Shown one piece after another: positions 51,746-60,837 of a DNA stretch of 64,000 bases. Positions within the stretch are counted from its first letter, which is position 1; every line of letters starts with the position of its first letter. This DNA is from Nitrospira sp. Ga0074138 (lineage in GTDB: Bacteria; Nitrospirota; Nitrospiria; Nitrospirales; Nitrospiraceae): the NCBI GenBank assembly GCA_001464735.1, contig LNDU01000061.1, positions 1 to 64,000 on the forward strand, read 5' to 3'. Position numbers and translations under genes: made by a program. The notes beneath the pieces are model-generated. The model saw only the letters and a list, made by a program, of their open reading frames with translations, made no database searches and was not told the DNA's origin.

Positions 51746-53707
51746 CTAAAAAAACGCCTGCACACTGAACAGAACGTCGTTGTCTCGGTCACGGTGATTG
51801 TACTCCAGCCTGACCGTCCAATTTTGGGCCAGCGTGAACCGCGACCCGAGGTACCATCGGAAATCGTCGGACTTGTCCCCCAACGGAAATTTTAGATAGG
51901 ATCCCGTCGCCATGAGTTTCCATCGCTCCGTGAGATCGGCTAACAGCCCGATGGTCCCCCCACCTCCGATTCGATGCATCTCATGATATGCCTTGCTGAT
52001 GTTTGCTTCGGTTTCCACAAAGGCGAACAGGACTTCCCGATTGAGCAACCGTAGTTCCTTCGCACCCCCGATCCCAGCGTTGAAGAGGCCGTTGCTGCAG
52101 AGCTGACAATCATTATGCCGGATGGTGTTCATCCCCACATTAAGCTTCCAGGAAGGGGCATGAAAGACTGAGTCGATCGGCGATAGGGACAGAAGATTCA
52201 GCAACGTGGCCCGTTCTACTCTAGTCTGATCCGCTCGATTGTAGTGCCGCACCGTGATGGAGGCCATTTCAATCTGCGCATCGGGAGTATACCCGACCTC
52301 TGGATCGAGCAAATCGTGGTACCCCCCGCGCACTGTCGCCTCCTCAAACGTATCGTTGTTTCGCCAACCGCCTCCGATGACTGCACGTGAGGTCTTATGG
52401 CCAAGTTCTGGCTGTTTCGCAAATGGGCGCACGGTAAACTCCTCGGATGGGATGCGAAGCTGACTGCGGGTTGTCAGAACCGTCCTATTGCGTTCCTTCC
52501 ACTCCGGTTTTGAAGAGTCAGTCGTCTCGATTCGATACCGCAGATAGTCTGATGCGAGATCCAGCAGAAATGCCTGTTTGGCAGGTACCAAGCGGGTGAA
52601 TGCTGGCGACATCAGTTCACCACCATCCTGTGTCATCCGATGAGCCAGATCGCGTTCCGCGGCAGGCAAGGATTCTCGCTTTCGTTTGATCACTGTGCTC
52701 CGAGAGGGCCGATACGTGATATCGGACACTAAGTTGGGCTTTGAGACGACCAATCGTATCGTATCGGCAGGGACAGTCCACCCGATAAACTCATCCGTCA
52801 AGTGCAAATCCGGATCGGCATAGTCCAAGAGGGCAAGGATATGGTACGAACAATTCTCCTTAAAAAAGAAATAGTCGAAGTAGGCATTCCCTAATTCCCA
52901 CGCATGCATCAGAAATCGCCGCAGTTGGTTTTCTGTGAGATTCAGGCGATATTCCCAAATATCGCGGTTTTCGATGTCTCGATACTGCTGCACCTTGAGG
53001 TAATAAGGAATCGTGGAAAAATACCCCTTATAGCTTCCAAAGATGCCTCGTATAGGATAGGCAAGGCCGGCGTCTGGAGGTACGTCCGCTGCATAGTTGA
53101 TAGTATAGGCGAGAATGCGGGTCTGTTCGGTTTGGCCCTTTTGATCAACACGAAAGAGGGTATGGCCGAACATGGAGGCTGGATTATTCAGAAAAGCTGA
53201 AGGGAAGATCAGAGAAATAGATTGGGCCTCGAAATCCTCGTACCACCGATCAAACCGTTCGCAGGAAAGCGCTGGAAGCCGAGTCGGATCAAACTGCAGT
53301 TGCTCTTTCAGCCAGTGGTACCGCGCGATGAACGCGCACTGAGCCGGCTGTCGAGAGCGACCGACCAGTTCAGCAGAGAAGAATTGTGCAAGGGTCGCCG
53401 CAAGCTCAGCCGATGGATCCGTCTTCCCATTGGAAGACAAGAAAAATCCTGGATCGTCCTGCTCGCTCTCATATCCTCCCCAAAGTCCTTTCCGATAGTG
53501 CAACAGGAGGTGCCACTCACGTTGTTCGGCAAGCTTCTTTTCTTGAGCTTGCTCGATCAGCTGTGCGAGATAAACCTCAGGCTTGGATTGCAGGGCATTG
53601 GAAGGAGAGGGAACGAATAAACAGGCTAGAAGCACGAAAAGAAAGACCAGCACGGCGTGAAAGAGACAACAAGGACCCTGACATCTCTGCCAGGGCCCCT
53701 TGTGCAA
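51746..53707 (-). CDS. DUF4105 (Lnb-like N-terminal) envelope protein
   Basis: Up to 653 residues. A strong signal peptide (LFHAVLVFLFVLLACLFVPSPSNA) is followed by the DUF4105/Lnb domain with FSAELVGRSRQPAQCAFIARYHWLKEQL, LIFPSAFLNNPASMFGHTLFRVDQ and FKENCSYHILALLDYADP, whose Cys and His belong to the papain/NlpC-like thiol fold. The C-terminal half is rich in beta strands with alternating aromatic residues and ends LEYNHRDRDNDVLFSVQAFF, like an outer-membrane barrel. The start is uncertain: TTG 53707 lies inside a hairpin that follows the DUF3015 gene. DUF4105 proteins often accompany DUF3015 proteins, as here. Confidence 0.82.
   Translation of the reverse strand: MHKGPWQRCQGPCCLFHAVLVFLFVLLACLFVPSPSNALQSKPEVYLAQLIEQAQEKKLAEQREWHLLLHYRKGLWGGYESEQDDPGFFLSSNGKTDPSAELAATLAQFFSAELVGRSRQPAQCAFIARYHWLKEQLQFDPTRLPALSCERFDRWYEDFEAQSISLIFPSAFLNNPASMFGHTLFRVDQKGQTEQTRILAYTINYAADVPPDAGLAYPIRGIFGSYKGYFSTIPYYLKVQQYRDIENRDIWEYRLNLTENQLRRFLMHAWELGNAYFDYFFFKENCSYHILALLDYADPDLHLTDEFIGWTVPADTIRLVVSKPNLVSDITYRPSRSTVIKRKRESLPAAERDLAHRMTQDGGELMSPAFTRLVPAKQAFLLDLASDYLRYRIETTDSSKPEWKERNRTVLTTRSQLRIPSEEFTVRPFAKQPELGHKTSRAVIGGGWRNNDTFEEATVRGGYHDLLDPEVGYTPDAQIEMASITVRHYNRADQTRVERATLLNLLSLSPIDSVFHAPSWKLNVGMNTIRHNDCQLCSNGLFNAGIGGAKELRLLNREVLFAFVETEANISKAYHEMHRIGGGGTIGLLADLTERWKLMATGSYLKFPLGDKSDDFRWYLGSRFTLAQNWTVRLEYNHRDRDNDVLFSVQAFF
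53669..53703 (-). terminator. Hairpin after the DUF3015 gene (terminator or attenuator)
   Basis: On the minus strand ACAAGG-GGCCCTG pairs with CAGGG-TCCTTGT around about 10 nt, directly after the DUF3015 stop. The sequence after it is only weakly T-rich (TGTCTCTTTC). It overlaps the first codons of the DUF4105 frame, so it may lower expression of that gene relative to DUF3015. Confidence 0.45.
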
Positions 53708-53709
53708 AC

Positions 53710-54219
53710 TTACCGTACTGATGCTTGCGCGAGGACTGGATGGCCCTCGATCGCATCATTGAGGGACTTCACCAATGCGACCGGAGAAGCTTCCCCAGCT
53801 TGAACCAGTGACGTATACCGCTCCTGGGTCAAAGCGAAGAACGCTGCGTGGCGCTCCGCTGGTACACCCATCAGCGTCGCAAGCGAGGCCAAGTGCTCGC
53901 CCTGCCCTTGAGCCATCTCGGCGCTGAGCGCCTCGAAGTTCAAGGAGGCAAACATCGTCGTCTTATGCTCGCTCATGACCTTGCCATCGTTGGTGCATCC
54001 GGAAGTTCCAAAGCTGATACCGAACGTCTGGCTGCCAAAGGTGCCGTTCGTGGTGGCCTGCAGCACTTGGGGAGCGATTTCCTTCTGCCCCTTATACTCA
54101 CCCCAAGCCAACTTACCCAATCCACAGCCCGGACCGGTGTCTGGATTTGCTGCCATCGCCAGACCCGCCTGAACGCTGAAGAGCACGGCGATAGACAATA
54201 CAAGCACTTTCTTCGACAT
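53710..54219 (-). CDS. DUF3015 family exported protein
   Basis: 169 residues from the ATG at 54219 (AGGAGGACTT just upstream; the open frame extends to 54297). A signal peptide (VLVLSIAVLFSVQAGLAMA) is followed by GPGCGLGKLAWGEYKG, TTNGTFGSQTFGISFGTSGCTNDG and ASLNFEALSAEMAQGQGEHLASLATLMG, the DUF3015 pattern with two cysteines likely joined by a disulfide. It is a periplasmic protein of unknown function, linked to the DUF4105 gene downstream. Confidence 0.85.
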   Translation of the reverse strand: MSKKVLVLSIAVLFSVQAGLAMAANPDTGPGCGLGKLAWGEYKGQKEIAPQVLQATTNGTFGSQTFGISFGTSGCTNDGKVMSEHKTTMFASLNFEALSAEMAQGQGEHLASLATLMGVPAERHAAFFALTQERYTSLVQAGEASPVALVKSLNDAIEGHPVLAQASVR

Positions 54220-54763
54220 AAGTCCTCCTCCGTTAGAAATAAGTGAAGTACCCACTACTATTGCCAAAACATCGGCCCAAAGTATAACCGAATTCATCTC
54301 CGATGTTTATAAGAAAGTTCGGGTTGAAGGATAATTCACACCGATCAAACAAGCCCGATGATTATAGACAAATCACTGATGAGTGCAACACTTTTCCTTG
54401 GCCATTCGAGTGAATAGTTCTCTACCCATGAGTCATCCCCAGAGCTCCTATAGCATATAGAGTCGGATACAGATGTCCGCGCTTCGATCTAACGAGCACC
54501 GAGGAGTACTTGCCCCTCGACGTGATCGCACGGTACCTACGCTGGACTCCCACGTCCCAATTTCACCCCATCAAGATCATGACAACTATGATCATGCGAT
54601 CTTCATCGTTCTGCCCCGGACACGCTACTCACTGGATGCATGTCCGGCGCTCGAGGAACAGCCGACACGCGCTGAGCGCTCGCGTTTTACTGCGGTACGC
54701 CTATCCTAAAATCCCTCGCCACACTCCAGACATGGCGTGCCATGACACACACCAAATTCATGA
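54220..54763. other. Divergent intergenic region, no gene recognised
   Basis: About 540 bp between the DUF3015 gene (minus) and the promoter of the TRL lipoprotein gene (plus). Short ORFs around 54473-54767 have no ribosome site or family character. A GATCAT/ATGATC dyad near 54585 is the only structure I noticed. Confidence 0.4.
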
Positions 54764-54792
54764 TTGACGGATACCACCTATGTGACTATACT
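54764..54792 (+). promoter_or_regulatory. Near-consensus sigma-70 promoter
   Basis: TTGACG (54764-54769) and TATACT (54787-54792) are 17 bases apart, the ideal spacing. Transcription should start near 54799, giving a leader of about 55 nt to the TRL-like lipoprotein gene, which also has a strong AAGGAGGA ribosome site. High expression is expected. Confidence 0.7.
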
Positions 54793-54853
54793 CGGGCTGA
54801 TTGTTTATGACACCTAAGCAATCTTGCGGTCTAACTTCTATTAAGGAGGATCT

Positions 54854-55177
54854 ATGAAGCACGCGTCCCGTTTATCCCTTGCGGTTATTGCCCTTGTCGG
54901 CCTCAGCTTGAGCGGTTGTCAGATCGTCGCCTCACCGATGGCTGGTGTTATCTACAATGAAACCAAATACGGCGATGTCGCAACCGACGAGGCAGGAGCC
55001 TCCAAAGAGGGTAAGGCCTGCGGCCAGTCGATTCTCGGATGGGTCGCAACCGGTGATGCAAGCGTCCAGGCTGCAAAGGCTGCCGGAGGGATCACCAAAG
55101 TCGCCTCCGTGGACCACTCCGCCAAGAATATCTTGGGCATCCTCGGTGAATGGTGCACCATCGTTCGTGGTAACTAG
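54854..55177 (+). CDS. TRL-like lipoprotein
   Basis: 107 residues. The signal peptide ends in LSLSGC (lipobox, Cys22). The rest (GVIYNETKYGDVATDEAGASKEGKACGQSILGWVATGDASVQAAKAAGGITKVASVDHSAKNILGILGEWCTIV) matches the TRL family of small bacterial lipoproteins, with the KxGxACGxSxLGxVxxGDASxxxAxxxGGI signature. Function is unknown. It stands as a single gene with its own strong promoter and terminator. Confidence 0.88.
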   Translation: MKHASRLSLAVIALVGLSLSGCQIVASPMAGVIYNETKYGDVATDEAGASKEGKACGQSILGWVATGDASVQAAKAAGGITKVASVDHSAKNILGILGEWCTIVRGN

Positions 55178-55199
55178 ACCGCTATAGAGTACGCTTTGG

Positions 55200-55240
55200 A
55201 AGGGCCTTCCGGAGATTCTCCAGAAGGCCCTTTCTTTTTT
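55200..55240 (+). terminator. Rho-independent terminator of the TRL lipoprotein gene
   Basis: AAGGGCCTTC (55200-55209) pairs with GAAGGCCCTT (55223-55232), a 10-bp stem, followed by TTCTTTTTT. It lies 23 bp after the stop codon and before the separate barrel gene at 55264. Confidence 0.85.
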
Positions 55241-55263
55241 CTCCCCCTAACCTTAGTGAAACT

Positions 55264-55914
55264 GTGGGATTCGTTTCCCTCGTCCGATTGATCACTCTCC
55301 CCAGTGCGTTGCTCTGCTCCCTATGTGTCACTGACGTGGCAGTCGCAGCCGAGTTCGGAGATGTGGAACTGAGTGCCTATGCGCTGGGCAACTGGCCTCG
55401 TGATCTGGCGATTTTCAACCAAGAGACGACGGTACCCGCCTCGATTCAAGACGCCTTCGGTGCTGGCCTGAAAGTGGGACTTTTTCCAGCTGCGCTCCGT
55501 CGAATGGTGGGCCTCGAGCTCGATTCCAACATGCACGGTGGAGCGATTTCCTTCCCCAACGTCGCCAATGGGCAGAACAATGGAGCTGGCCACTCCAACC
55601 TACTCATCCTGAATACAACGTTCAACCTGATCCTGCGTTACCCGGGAGAACGGATTCGCCCATATGTCGGAGCCGGTATTGGCTGGTCCCACGGAACACT
55701 CCTCAACCCCAACATTGCCGGACGAGACGATAAAGATTTTGACCAAGCTCGCGCCTTGGGACATCAGTTTCTCGGAGGGGCGCAAGTTCTTCTCAGCACC
55801 AAGATCTTTCTGTTCGGAGAGTACCGCTATTTTTTGGCCAACTATCACTGGGAGGGTCTGGCCATGGATTTTCGTACCCACTATGGGTTGGTGGGCGCAG
55901 GACTGCGCTTTTAA
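55264..55914 (+). CDS. Outer-membrane beta-barrel protein
   Basis: 216 residues. A signal peptide (LITLPSALLCSLCVTDVAVAAE) is followed by alternating polar/hydrophobic strands typical of eight-stranded barrels (VELSAYALGNW, GAGLKVGLFP, LLILNTTFNLILRYP, IRPYVGAGIGWSHG, GGAQVLLSTKIFLFGEYRYF) and the closing FRTHYGLVGAGLRF with a terminal phenylalanine, the BAM recognition signal. It resembles the OmpA-like/Opa barrel family without a peptidoglycan domain. The start GTG 55264 has no clear ribosome site. Confidence 0.83.
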   Translation: MGFVSLVRLITLPSALLCSLCVTDVAVAAEFGDVELSAYALGNWPRDLAIFNQETTVPASIQDAFGAGLKVGLFPAALRRMVGLELDSNMHGGAISFPNVANGQNNGAGHSNLLILNTTFNLILRYPGERIRPYVGAGIGWSHGTLLNPNIAGRDDKDFDQARALGHQFLGGAQVLLSTKIFLFGEYRYFLANYHWEGLAMDFRTHYGLVGAGLRF

Positions 55915-55983
55915 TATTCTGGTATTGCCTGATGCCGATTCTCCAGCACCAGGCTAACTCCGGACTGCTGCTTCAATCCCACT

Positions 55984-56565
55984 TCACTGAACATTAGCAG
56001 AACGACTCTGAGCGATCGCGCGCAGCTGCACCTCGCTCCATTGCTGTAGTACCTGATGCTCTCTATTTAGGAAACGCACACCACCATCAGCTGAATACTC
56101 CGCCTCTGAGAGTAGGTTTCCGTGTTCATCAACCAGGCGGTAGCCTGTCGAACTAGCTACGATTGTGGCACGGCGCTCCACAACACCATTGCGTTCATAG
56201 GTCACGGTTGCGCCACCCTCCGAAGGAGTCCATCGGATCGTGGTTTCACCCAACGTGGTTACCTTTGTGCCGTCACTGCCTATGGTAGACGCCTTGATGG
56301 GGCTTTCCCCGGTCCAGAAATGCATCGAGTTAAAGATAAACGTGTCCAACAACGCCGAGAACATATAGGCCGGTATGATCAGCATGCCGAAGAAGACGAT
56401 TTCCTTCATCCATTTCTCGTTGATTTCACCACTACCTTTAATGTTGCTGTTCCAGTGATAGACATTCTTGGTGAGATTGAACGGACCGTAGCAGGCGGTA
56501 CTCATCGTCATAACACCCAGCAACACCGTCGCGGCAACAATTTGATGACCGACCTTATTCATCAC
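55984..56565 (-). CDS. DUF3332 family lipoprotein
   Basis: 193 residues. An N-terminal signal with lipobox MSTAC (Cys25) is followed by YGPFNLTKNVYHWNSNIKGSGEINEKWMKEIVFFGMLIIPAYMFSALLDTFIFNSMHFWTGESPI, the DUF3332 core with one membrane helix, then a short beta-rich tail. The function of this family is unknown. It converges with the barrel gene. Confidence 0.82.
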   Translation of the reverse strand: MMNKVGHQIVAATVLLGVMTMSTACYGPFNLTKNVYHWNSNIKGSGEINEKWMKEIVFFGMLIIPAYMFSALLDTFIFNSMHFWTGESPIKASTIGSDGTKVTTLGETTIRWTPSEGGATVTYERNGVVERRATIVASSTGYRLVDEHGNLLSEAEYSADGGVRFLNREHQVLQQWSEVQLRAIAQSRSANVQ

Positions 56566-56614
56566 TTTCTCCTTTCGTCAGAATGATCGCGCTGTCTCAT
56601 TCATGGTGAAACTC

Positions 56615-57154
56615 TCATCCAGCACAGTGTCTTATCGCGCACAACCGTTTAGGCGAAGGAACCCGATCATCCAACCTAATGTGTCTCGCCGACCGGCGAA
56701 TTCCAATCGTGATCCTTCCCACCATGCGTGGCAATATGAACCGCTTCGGCCCCGCCGATCCCGGATTGAACAACAGCGTATCACCCAACCATTCACTCTT
56801 GGGTTGATGGGTATGGCCAAAGATGCAAATGTCCGGCCGCGTACGATCGAGAAACGCTTTTCCCTCTTTGGTCAGCTTTCCACCCTCAAAGACAACATGT
56901 CGGATCGCGATGCGGAAACTTTTCAGCTTAATGAGGGCCTCAGTCGGAAAACCGCTCTCTTCGTACCCATCCACATTGCCGGACACGGCCGTCACGGGAG
57001 CAATCATCTCAAGTTGTTCGATGACCGATCGATTGCCGATATCGCCGGCATGAATAATATGATCCACGCCAGAAAAGTGACGCGCAATCTCCGGATCAAA
57101 GAGACTATGCGTATCGGCAATCACACCAATACAGATCGTCTGTACGGGGCTCAT
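56615..57154 (-). CDS. YfcE-type metallophosphoesterase
   Basis: 179 residues. The metal-binding motifs are complete: IGVIADTHS (Asp14, His16), IIHAGDIGN, VSGNVDGYE (GNxD form of GNHE) and IFGHTHQP. This is the small cytoplasmic phosphodiesterase group (YfcE/MJ0936), active on phosphodiesters with Mn2+. The 40 residues after IGIRR appear atypical for the family. It overlaps the M48 protease gene by ATGA at its start. Confidence 0.88.
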   Translation of the reverse strand: MSPVQTICIGVIADTHSLFDPEIARHFSGVDHIIHAGDIGNRSVIEQLEMIAPVTAVSGNVDGYEESGFPTEALIKLKSFRIAIRHVVFEGGKLTKEGKAFLDRTRPDICIFGHTHQPKSEWLGDTLLFNPGSAGPKRFILPRMVGRITIGIRRSARHIRLDDRVPSPKRLCAIRHCAG

Positions 57155-58299
57155 CGAAGGGTACTAATTGGTGCGCCCTGCGAGGCTCGAACGTTGGTCC
57201 AATCGAATGTGAAGGGTTCGGTGTTCTGCTTCGGCATCTCCGCGAGCTGGGTTTTGAGGCGCTCGGCTCTGGCATTGCTCATCGGATGGGTGGAAAGCCA
57301 CTCGACCCGTCCCTCGTCTTTTTCCGCCAGCCGCTGAAAGAATGTGATCATGCCGGACGGATCGATCTTGGCACGGTAGAGCAACTGAAGACCGGTCAAG
57401 TCCGCCTCAGTTTCTTGCGCTCGACCGAACTTCAATGTCATCAATTCAACACCAAGCTGCTTCATCACTCCGCCCAATCCCGGCGGATTCCCCAGCACAA
57501 TTGAGACTACGGCCACAAATCCCAGCTGCTTGACGATACGTTCAAGTCCGTGCCGCTGCAGCACATGGTTCAGCTCATGCGCAAGTACCCCGGCGACCTC
57601 CTCGCCACTCTCTGCTTTTTTCATCAGTCCGGTGAAGACGACGATGTAGCCGCCTGGCAGGGCAAACGCATTCACCACATCACTCTTCACGACAGTAACC
57701 TCGAAGGTGTAGGGGCTCTCCGGAATCTGGCCGGTCAGGCGATGGATCATCTCTTTGACAGCCTCGACGGAAGGTCCTTCTTTCATAACATCCTGATGAG
57801 CCAGAAAGTCGTGATAGGTTGACTCGCCCAGCTTCCGTTCCCACTCGACAGGAATTCGATCGACGGCGAGTTCAACCAGCACGTCGCTCCCAAACCACAG
57901 TCCGAGCACGACAACCAAGAGGGCGCCTCCGACAATACTCCACACCATTCGATGCCGTTGCCGCACCTGACGGACTTGTTCGGCGGCTCGTTCAAGCGGT
58001 TGGCTCAGATGATCAGGAGCCGCTTGCCGGAAGGCACGAATCACATCGGAGCTTTTGAGATAGAGTGTCCGCTGCCCTTTGAACCCCACCCATGTGGCCA
58101 CGAGCTGATCATGATCCAGCCCTCCTGCGGATACGGTCAGTTCGGAAAACCTCAAGGATTCCGATCGGCTCACGGCTCCATCACGATCAGGGAAAAACGT
58201 GATCGTCAGTCCATGGTCTTCGACATGAACCAGGCAAGGGGCACCGCTGGCGGAGAATTCGTCGCCGAAACAGAGCGCGTTGGGAGTGCTTTCTACCAT
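57151..58299 (-). CDS. M48-family metalloprotease with cytoplasmic N-terminal domain
   Basis: 382 residues. About 115 residues of beta-rich domain come first, then one membrane helix (MVWSIVGGALLVVVLGLWFG, 118-137) and the protease domain with ALPGGYIVVFTGLM, the zinc motif HELNH (241-245) in VAGVLAHELNHVLQRHG, and ETEADLTGLQLLYRA holding the third ligand. BepA/Oma1-like M48 enzymes act in envelope quality control. The inward N-terminal domain is not standard for BepA. It is co-translated with the phosphodiesterase. Confidence 0.87.
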   Translation of the reverse strand: MVESTPNALCFGDEFSASGAPCLVHVEDHGLTITFFPDRDGAVSRSESLRFSELTVSAGGLDHDQLVATWVGFKGQRTLYLKSSDVIRAFRQAAPDHLSQPLERAAEQVRQVRQRHRMVWSIVGGALLVVVLGLWFGSDVLVELAVDRIPVEWERKLGESTYHDFLAHQDVMKEGPSVEAVKEMIHRLTGQIPESPYTFEVTVVKSDVVNAFALPGGYIVVFTGLMKKAESGEEVAGVLAHELNHVLQRHGLERIVKQLGFVAVVSIVLGNPPGLGGVMKQLGVELMTLKFGRAQETEADLTGLQLLYRAKIDPSGMITFFQRLAEKDEGRVEWLSTHPMSNARAERLKTQLAEMPKQNTEPFTFDWTNVRASQGAPISTLR

Positions 58300-58478
58300 G
58301 GCATGCCATGCGGCAGTTCAAAATGGCTATCGACGAGGACGCAGGCGAGCGGCAAACGGAGGCGTGACGGTTTCCACCCTCCCACCCCGAGCTGCCAAGA
58401 GAGCTCCTTCCTCCTTTGGGGTACGGTGAGGATTTCCTGCGAGCTGAGAACAAAGTTGGCGGCCATTTTCAGCTACCG

Positions 58479-59162
58479 CTATTGACTAACTGGAATGAAC
58501 TGTCGTACCCATGCGCCGAAACTGCCCGGATTGCGGCTCTGGATATACACGAGGCCCGGTCCGCGAAATCGGCAGACAAAGCCCTCGCCCGACGTAAAGC
58601 TGGCCACCCATCCGGACGTGGCCTTTTCGATGTTGTACGTAGTCGTGGTGGACCACGCCACCAGATGGCTATTATCCACGATATATTCTTGACCTGGCTT
58701 CAATTCGATCTTGTGAATGGCCCCGAAGCTGTTGAGGGCAAGCATTCCTTTCCCGCTCATTTTCAAGATAAAAAACCCCTCCCCACCCAGCAACCCCCGG
58801 CTCATGCTCTGCATTTGGCTGTCGATGACAACCCCATCCGCACCTGCCAGGAATCCATCCTTCTGCACCATATACTCGTTGACACCATCGAGTTCCAATA
58901 CGACAATTTCGCCGGGCACGGTCGGCGCGAGCAACACTTCGCCGGCGCCTCGACTGGCCCGCAACGTCTGGAAGAAGAATTTTTCTCCTGTCAGGAACTT
59001 TCGTGACAGCGCTCCTAAAAACCCTCCCTCCATCTTGCTTTCAATATCGATGGTCGGCGAGCAGGCCACCATCGCGCCGGACTCGGCCTTGATGTGCTCT
59101 CCCTCCGCCAGCTCCAGACGCACCATCGGAAACGCACCAGGGTACAAAATCTCGCTTTTCAT
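58479..59162 (-). CDS. AIM24/TIGR00266 family protein
   Basis: 227 residues of repeated beta strands: PMVRLELAEGEHIKAESGAMVACSPTIDIESKMEGGFLGALSRKFLTGEKFFFQTLRAS, then GEIVVLELDG...YMVQKDGFLAGADGVVID and the C-terminal FRGPGLVYIQSRNPGSF. This is the TIGR00266/AIM24 tryptophan-RNA-attenuator-like fold, a cytoplasmic protein of unknown role found across bacteria and in mitochondria. It is separated from its neighbours by 130-180 bp. Confidence 0.9.
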   Translation of the reverse strand: MKSEILYPGAFPMVRLELAEGEHIKAESGAMVACSPTIDIESKMEGGFLGALSRKFLTGEKFFFQTLRASRGAGEVLLAPTVPGEIVVLELDGVNEYMVQKDGFLAGADGVVIDSQMQSMSRGLLGGEGFFILKMSGKGMLALNSFGAIHKIELKPGQEYIVDNSHLVAWSTTTTYNIEKATSGWVASFTSGEGFVCRFRGPGLVYIQSRNPGSFGAWVRQFIPVSQ

Positions 59163-59214
59163 TATTTTCCCCTTTCTCCTCTTTCCCTTGATGTGGGTGG
59201 CAATGAGTTGGGCC

Positions 59215-59253
59215 CCACCCGCCCGCAGCGGGGTCCCTACACCGGGCGGGGTG
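59215..59253 (-). promoter_or_regulatory. GC-rich hairpin between the amidohydrolase and AIM24 genes
   Basis: CCCGCCCG (59218-59225) pairs with CGGGCGGG (59243-59250), and the flanks can extend the stem. It lies 40 bp after the amidohydrolase stop on the minus strand, with no T-run after it. It may stop or pause transcription or protect the mRNA end. Confidence 0.4.
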
Positions 59254-59292
59254 CGAGGACGGGTGGGCGACCCATTGACAGGACCCGCATCA

Positions 59293-60738
59293 TCACCCCA
59301 CCACCCATCCGTACGCTCTTCGGCTCGGCTCCGGCCCTTCCTCCAGATAGCTCATTCTCAGCCGGCCCAAGGCGTCATTCGGAACCTCCCGTCGTTTAGC
59401 TTCGACATCGACCCCAAACACTCTGGCCGAATTGAATCCAAACACCTGTTCCTTCGCCCGCCTCGTCAACGGCTGATACTGATGCTTCTCGATCAATTGG
59501 TCAGGGATCTGGAATCGCCGAAAGGCTTCAATCTGCCATTGCGGCGTTCCATACCAGATCGAGTCGGTTCCCCACAGCACATGATCCATGCCGAACGAAC
59601 GGATAATCTGCCCCAGTAGATGCGCGCAGATCAATGGGTATGTCGTCACCAGTTGCGCAAAGGTCGAACCCAGCTCCATGTAGATATTGGAGAGACCCGG
59701 CTCCTGCTCCTTCATCCGGCAGAACTCCGTGGTCCACGGAATTTCACCCGTCTTCGCAAAGATTTGCTCGATCGATGCCACGCCCCGAAACCCGGCGTGA
59801 TACACCACAAAGTTGAGATCCGGGAAGTCTTTGGCCGCTTTGATCAGATCTCGCGGATGGTTGTAGTCCGGCACAGGACCGAGGGGAAGTCCCTTGTGGA
59901 CGCAGATCCGCTTCACATTGAGCTTCCGCGCCTGCTCCAACATCGGATAGGCAATGTGTTCATCGTCCATGCGCCAGCCTCGGTCGAATCCCTTCGGACA
60001 GGAACCGGTGTAGCATTTCCAGGCATCGACCTTGAGGGTTTCAGCCTGCATGGCCATGAATTCACAATCTGCTGCACCGAGCTGGGGGGTCGCCAGACCA
60101 TGGGCCAACATCCGTTGCGACCCGGCCAACCGATTGATCTCGTCACGAATGTGGGCCATTTCTCTTGGCGGAACGACGGCTTCCTGCGGATAGGGCCCTG
60201 GCGGTGTGCTGATCAAGCCGACGGTCGTCTCACTGTCGAAAAACACTTCCTTCACAAAATTCTTCCATGACAGATCATCGAGCGTGCCTCGATCACCAGC
60301 CAGTTTCGGATTGAGACCCATCTCGCGAATGTACTTTCTCAACGACAGCAGAGCCTGTTTGGACACGGCCCCCTTCCGATTGGCTTCGGCATCGGAGGGA
60401 TCGTAATGAGAACTGACATAGTGGGTCTGCACATCAAAAATAAAATACGGATTTCCCTGCTGCTCGGCGAACGCCGCGGTTTCGAACAGCTCAATTTTCT
60501 CAATGTTGAAAAAGCGACCGAATGAGTCATTCATGGCCAGCAGAGCAGCCGCCATACCGCCCGCTGTAGTCAAAAACTCCCGACGTGTGACTCCCAACCG
60601 ACCCGCCGCCTTTGCTACCAGCTCTCCCGTGACTTGCTCGACGCGAGCCTGCTCGGCCGTTTGATCAATCGGGAAAAACTCTTCGTTGGATACGATCTGA
60701 GTTGGAATAGGCGTCGGGAACGTCATCCCCTTCTTCAT
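59293..60738 (-). CDS. Amidohydrolase-2 family protein with internal Tat-type signal
   Basis: 481 residues. A twin-arginine motif TRREFL (51-56) and a hydrophobic run (TTAGGMAAALLAMN) lie after an unusually long N-terminal stretch of 50 residues. The barrel follows: YFIFDVQTHYV (one histidine where DxHxH enzymes have two), KRICVHKGLPLG, LNFVVYHAGFRG and VLWGTDSIWYG, giving His, His and Asp metal ligands like ACMSD-type decarboxylases and hydrolases. The substrate is unknown. If exported by Tat, it acts in the periplasm. Confidence 0.83.
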   Translation of the reverse strand: MKKGMTFPTPIPTQIVSNEEFFPIDQTAEQARVEQVTGELVAKAAGRLGVTRREFLTTAGGMAAALLAMNDSFGRFFNIEKIELFETAAFAEQQGNPYFIFDVQTHYVSSHYDPSDAEANRKGAVSKQALLSLRKYIREMGLNPKLAGDRGTLDDLSWKNFVKEVFFDSETTVGLISTPPGPYPQEAVVPPREMAHIRDEINRLAGSQRMLAHGLATPQLGAADCEFMAMQAETLKVDAWKCYTGSCPKGFDRGWRMDDEHIAYPMLEQARKLNVKRICVHKGLPLGPVPDYNHPRDLIKAAKDFPDLNFVVYHAGFRGVASIEQIFAKTGEIPWTTEFCRMKEQEPGLSNIYMELGSTFAQLVTTYPLICAHLLGQIIRSFGMDHVLWGTDSIWYGTPQWQIEAFRRFQIPDQLIEKHQYQPLTRRAKEQVFGFNSARVFGVDVEAKRREVPNDALGRLRMSYLEEGPEPSRRAYGWVVG

Positions 60739-60837
60739 GGAAAAACCTCATACCATTGTTTCGGTAAATGCCCCATGCTGCCTCTTCAGCTATCAGCGAC
60801 GTAACCGTTAACGTCCGAGCACTTTTGCCAGGATTCA

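Noticed and set aside
54473..54767. Short ORFs in the DUF3015-TRL intergenic region
   Set aside because: No ribosome site, overlapping frames and no protein-like composition.
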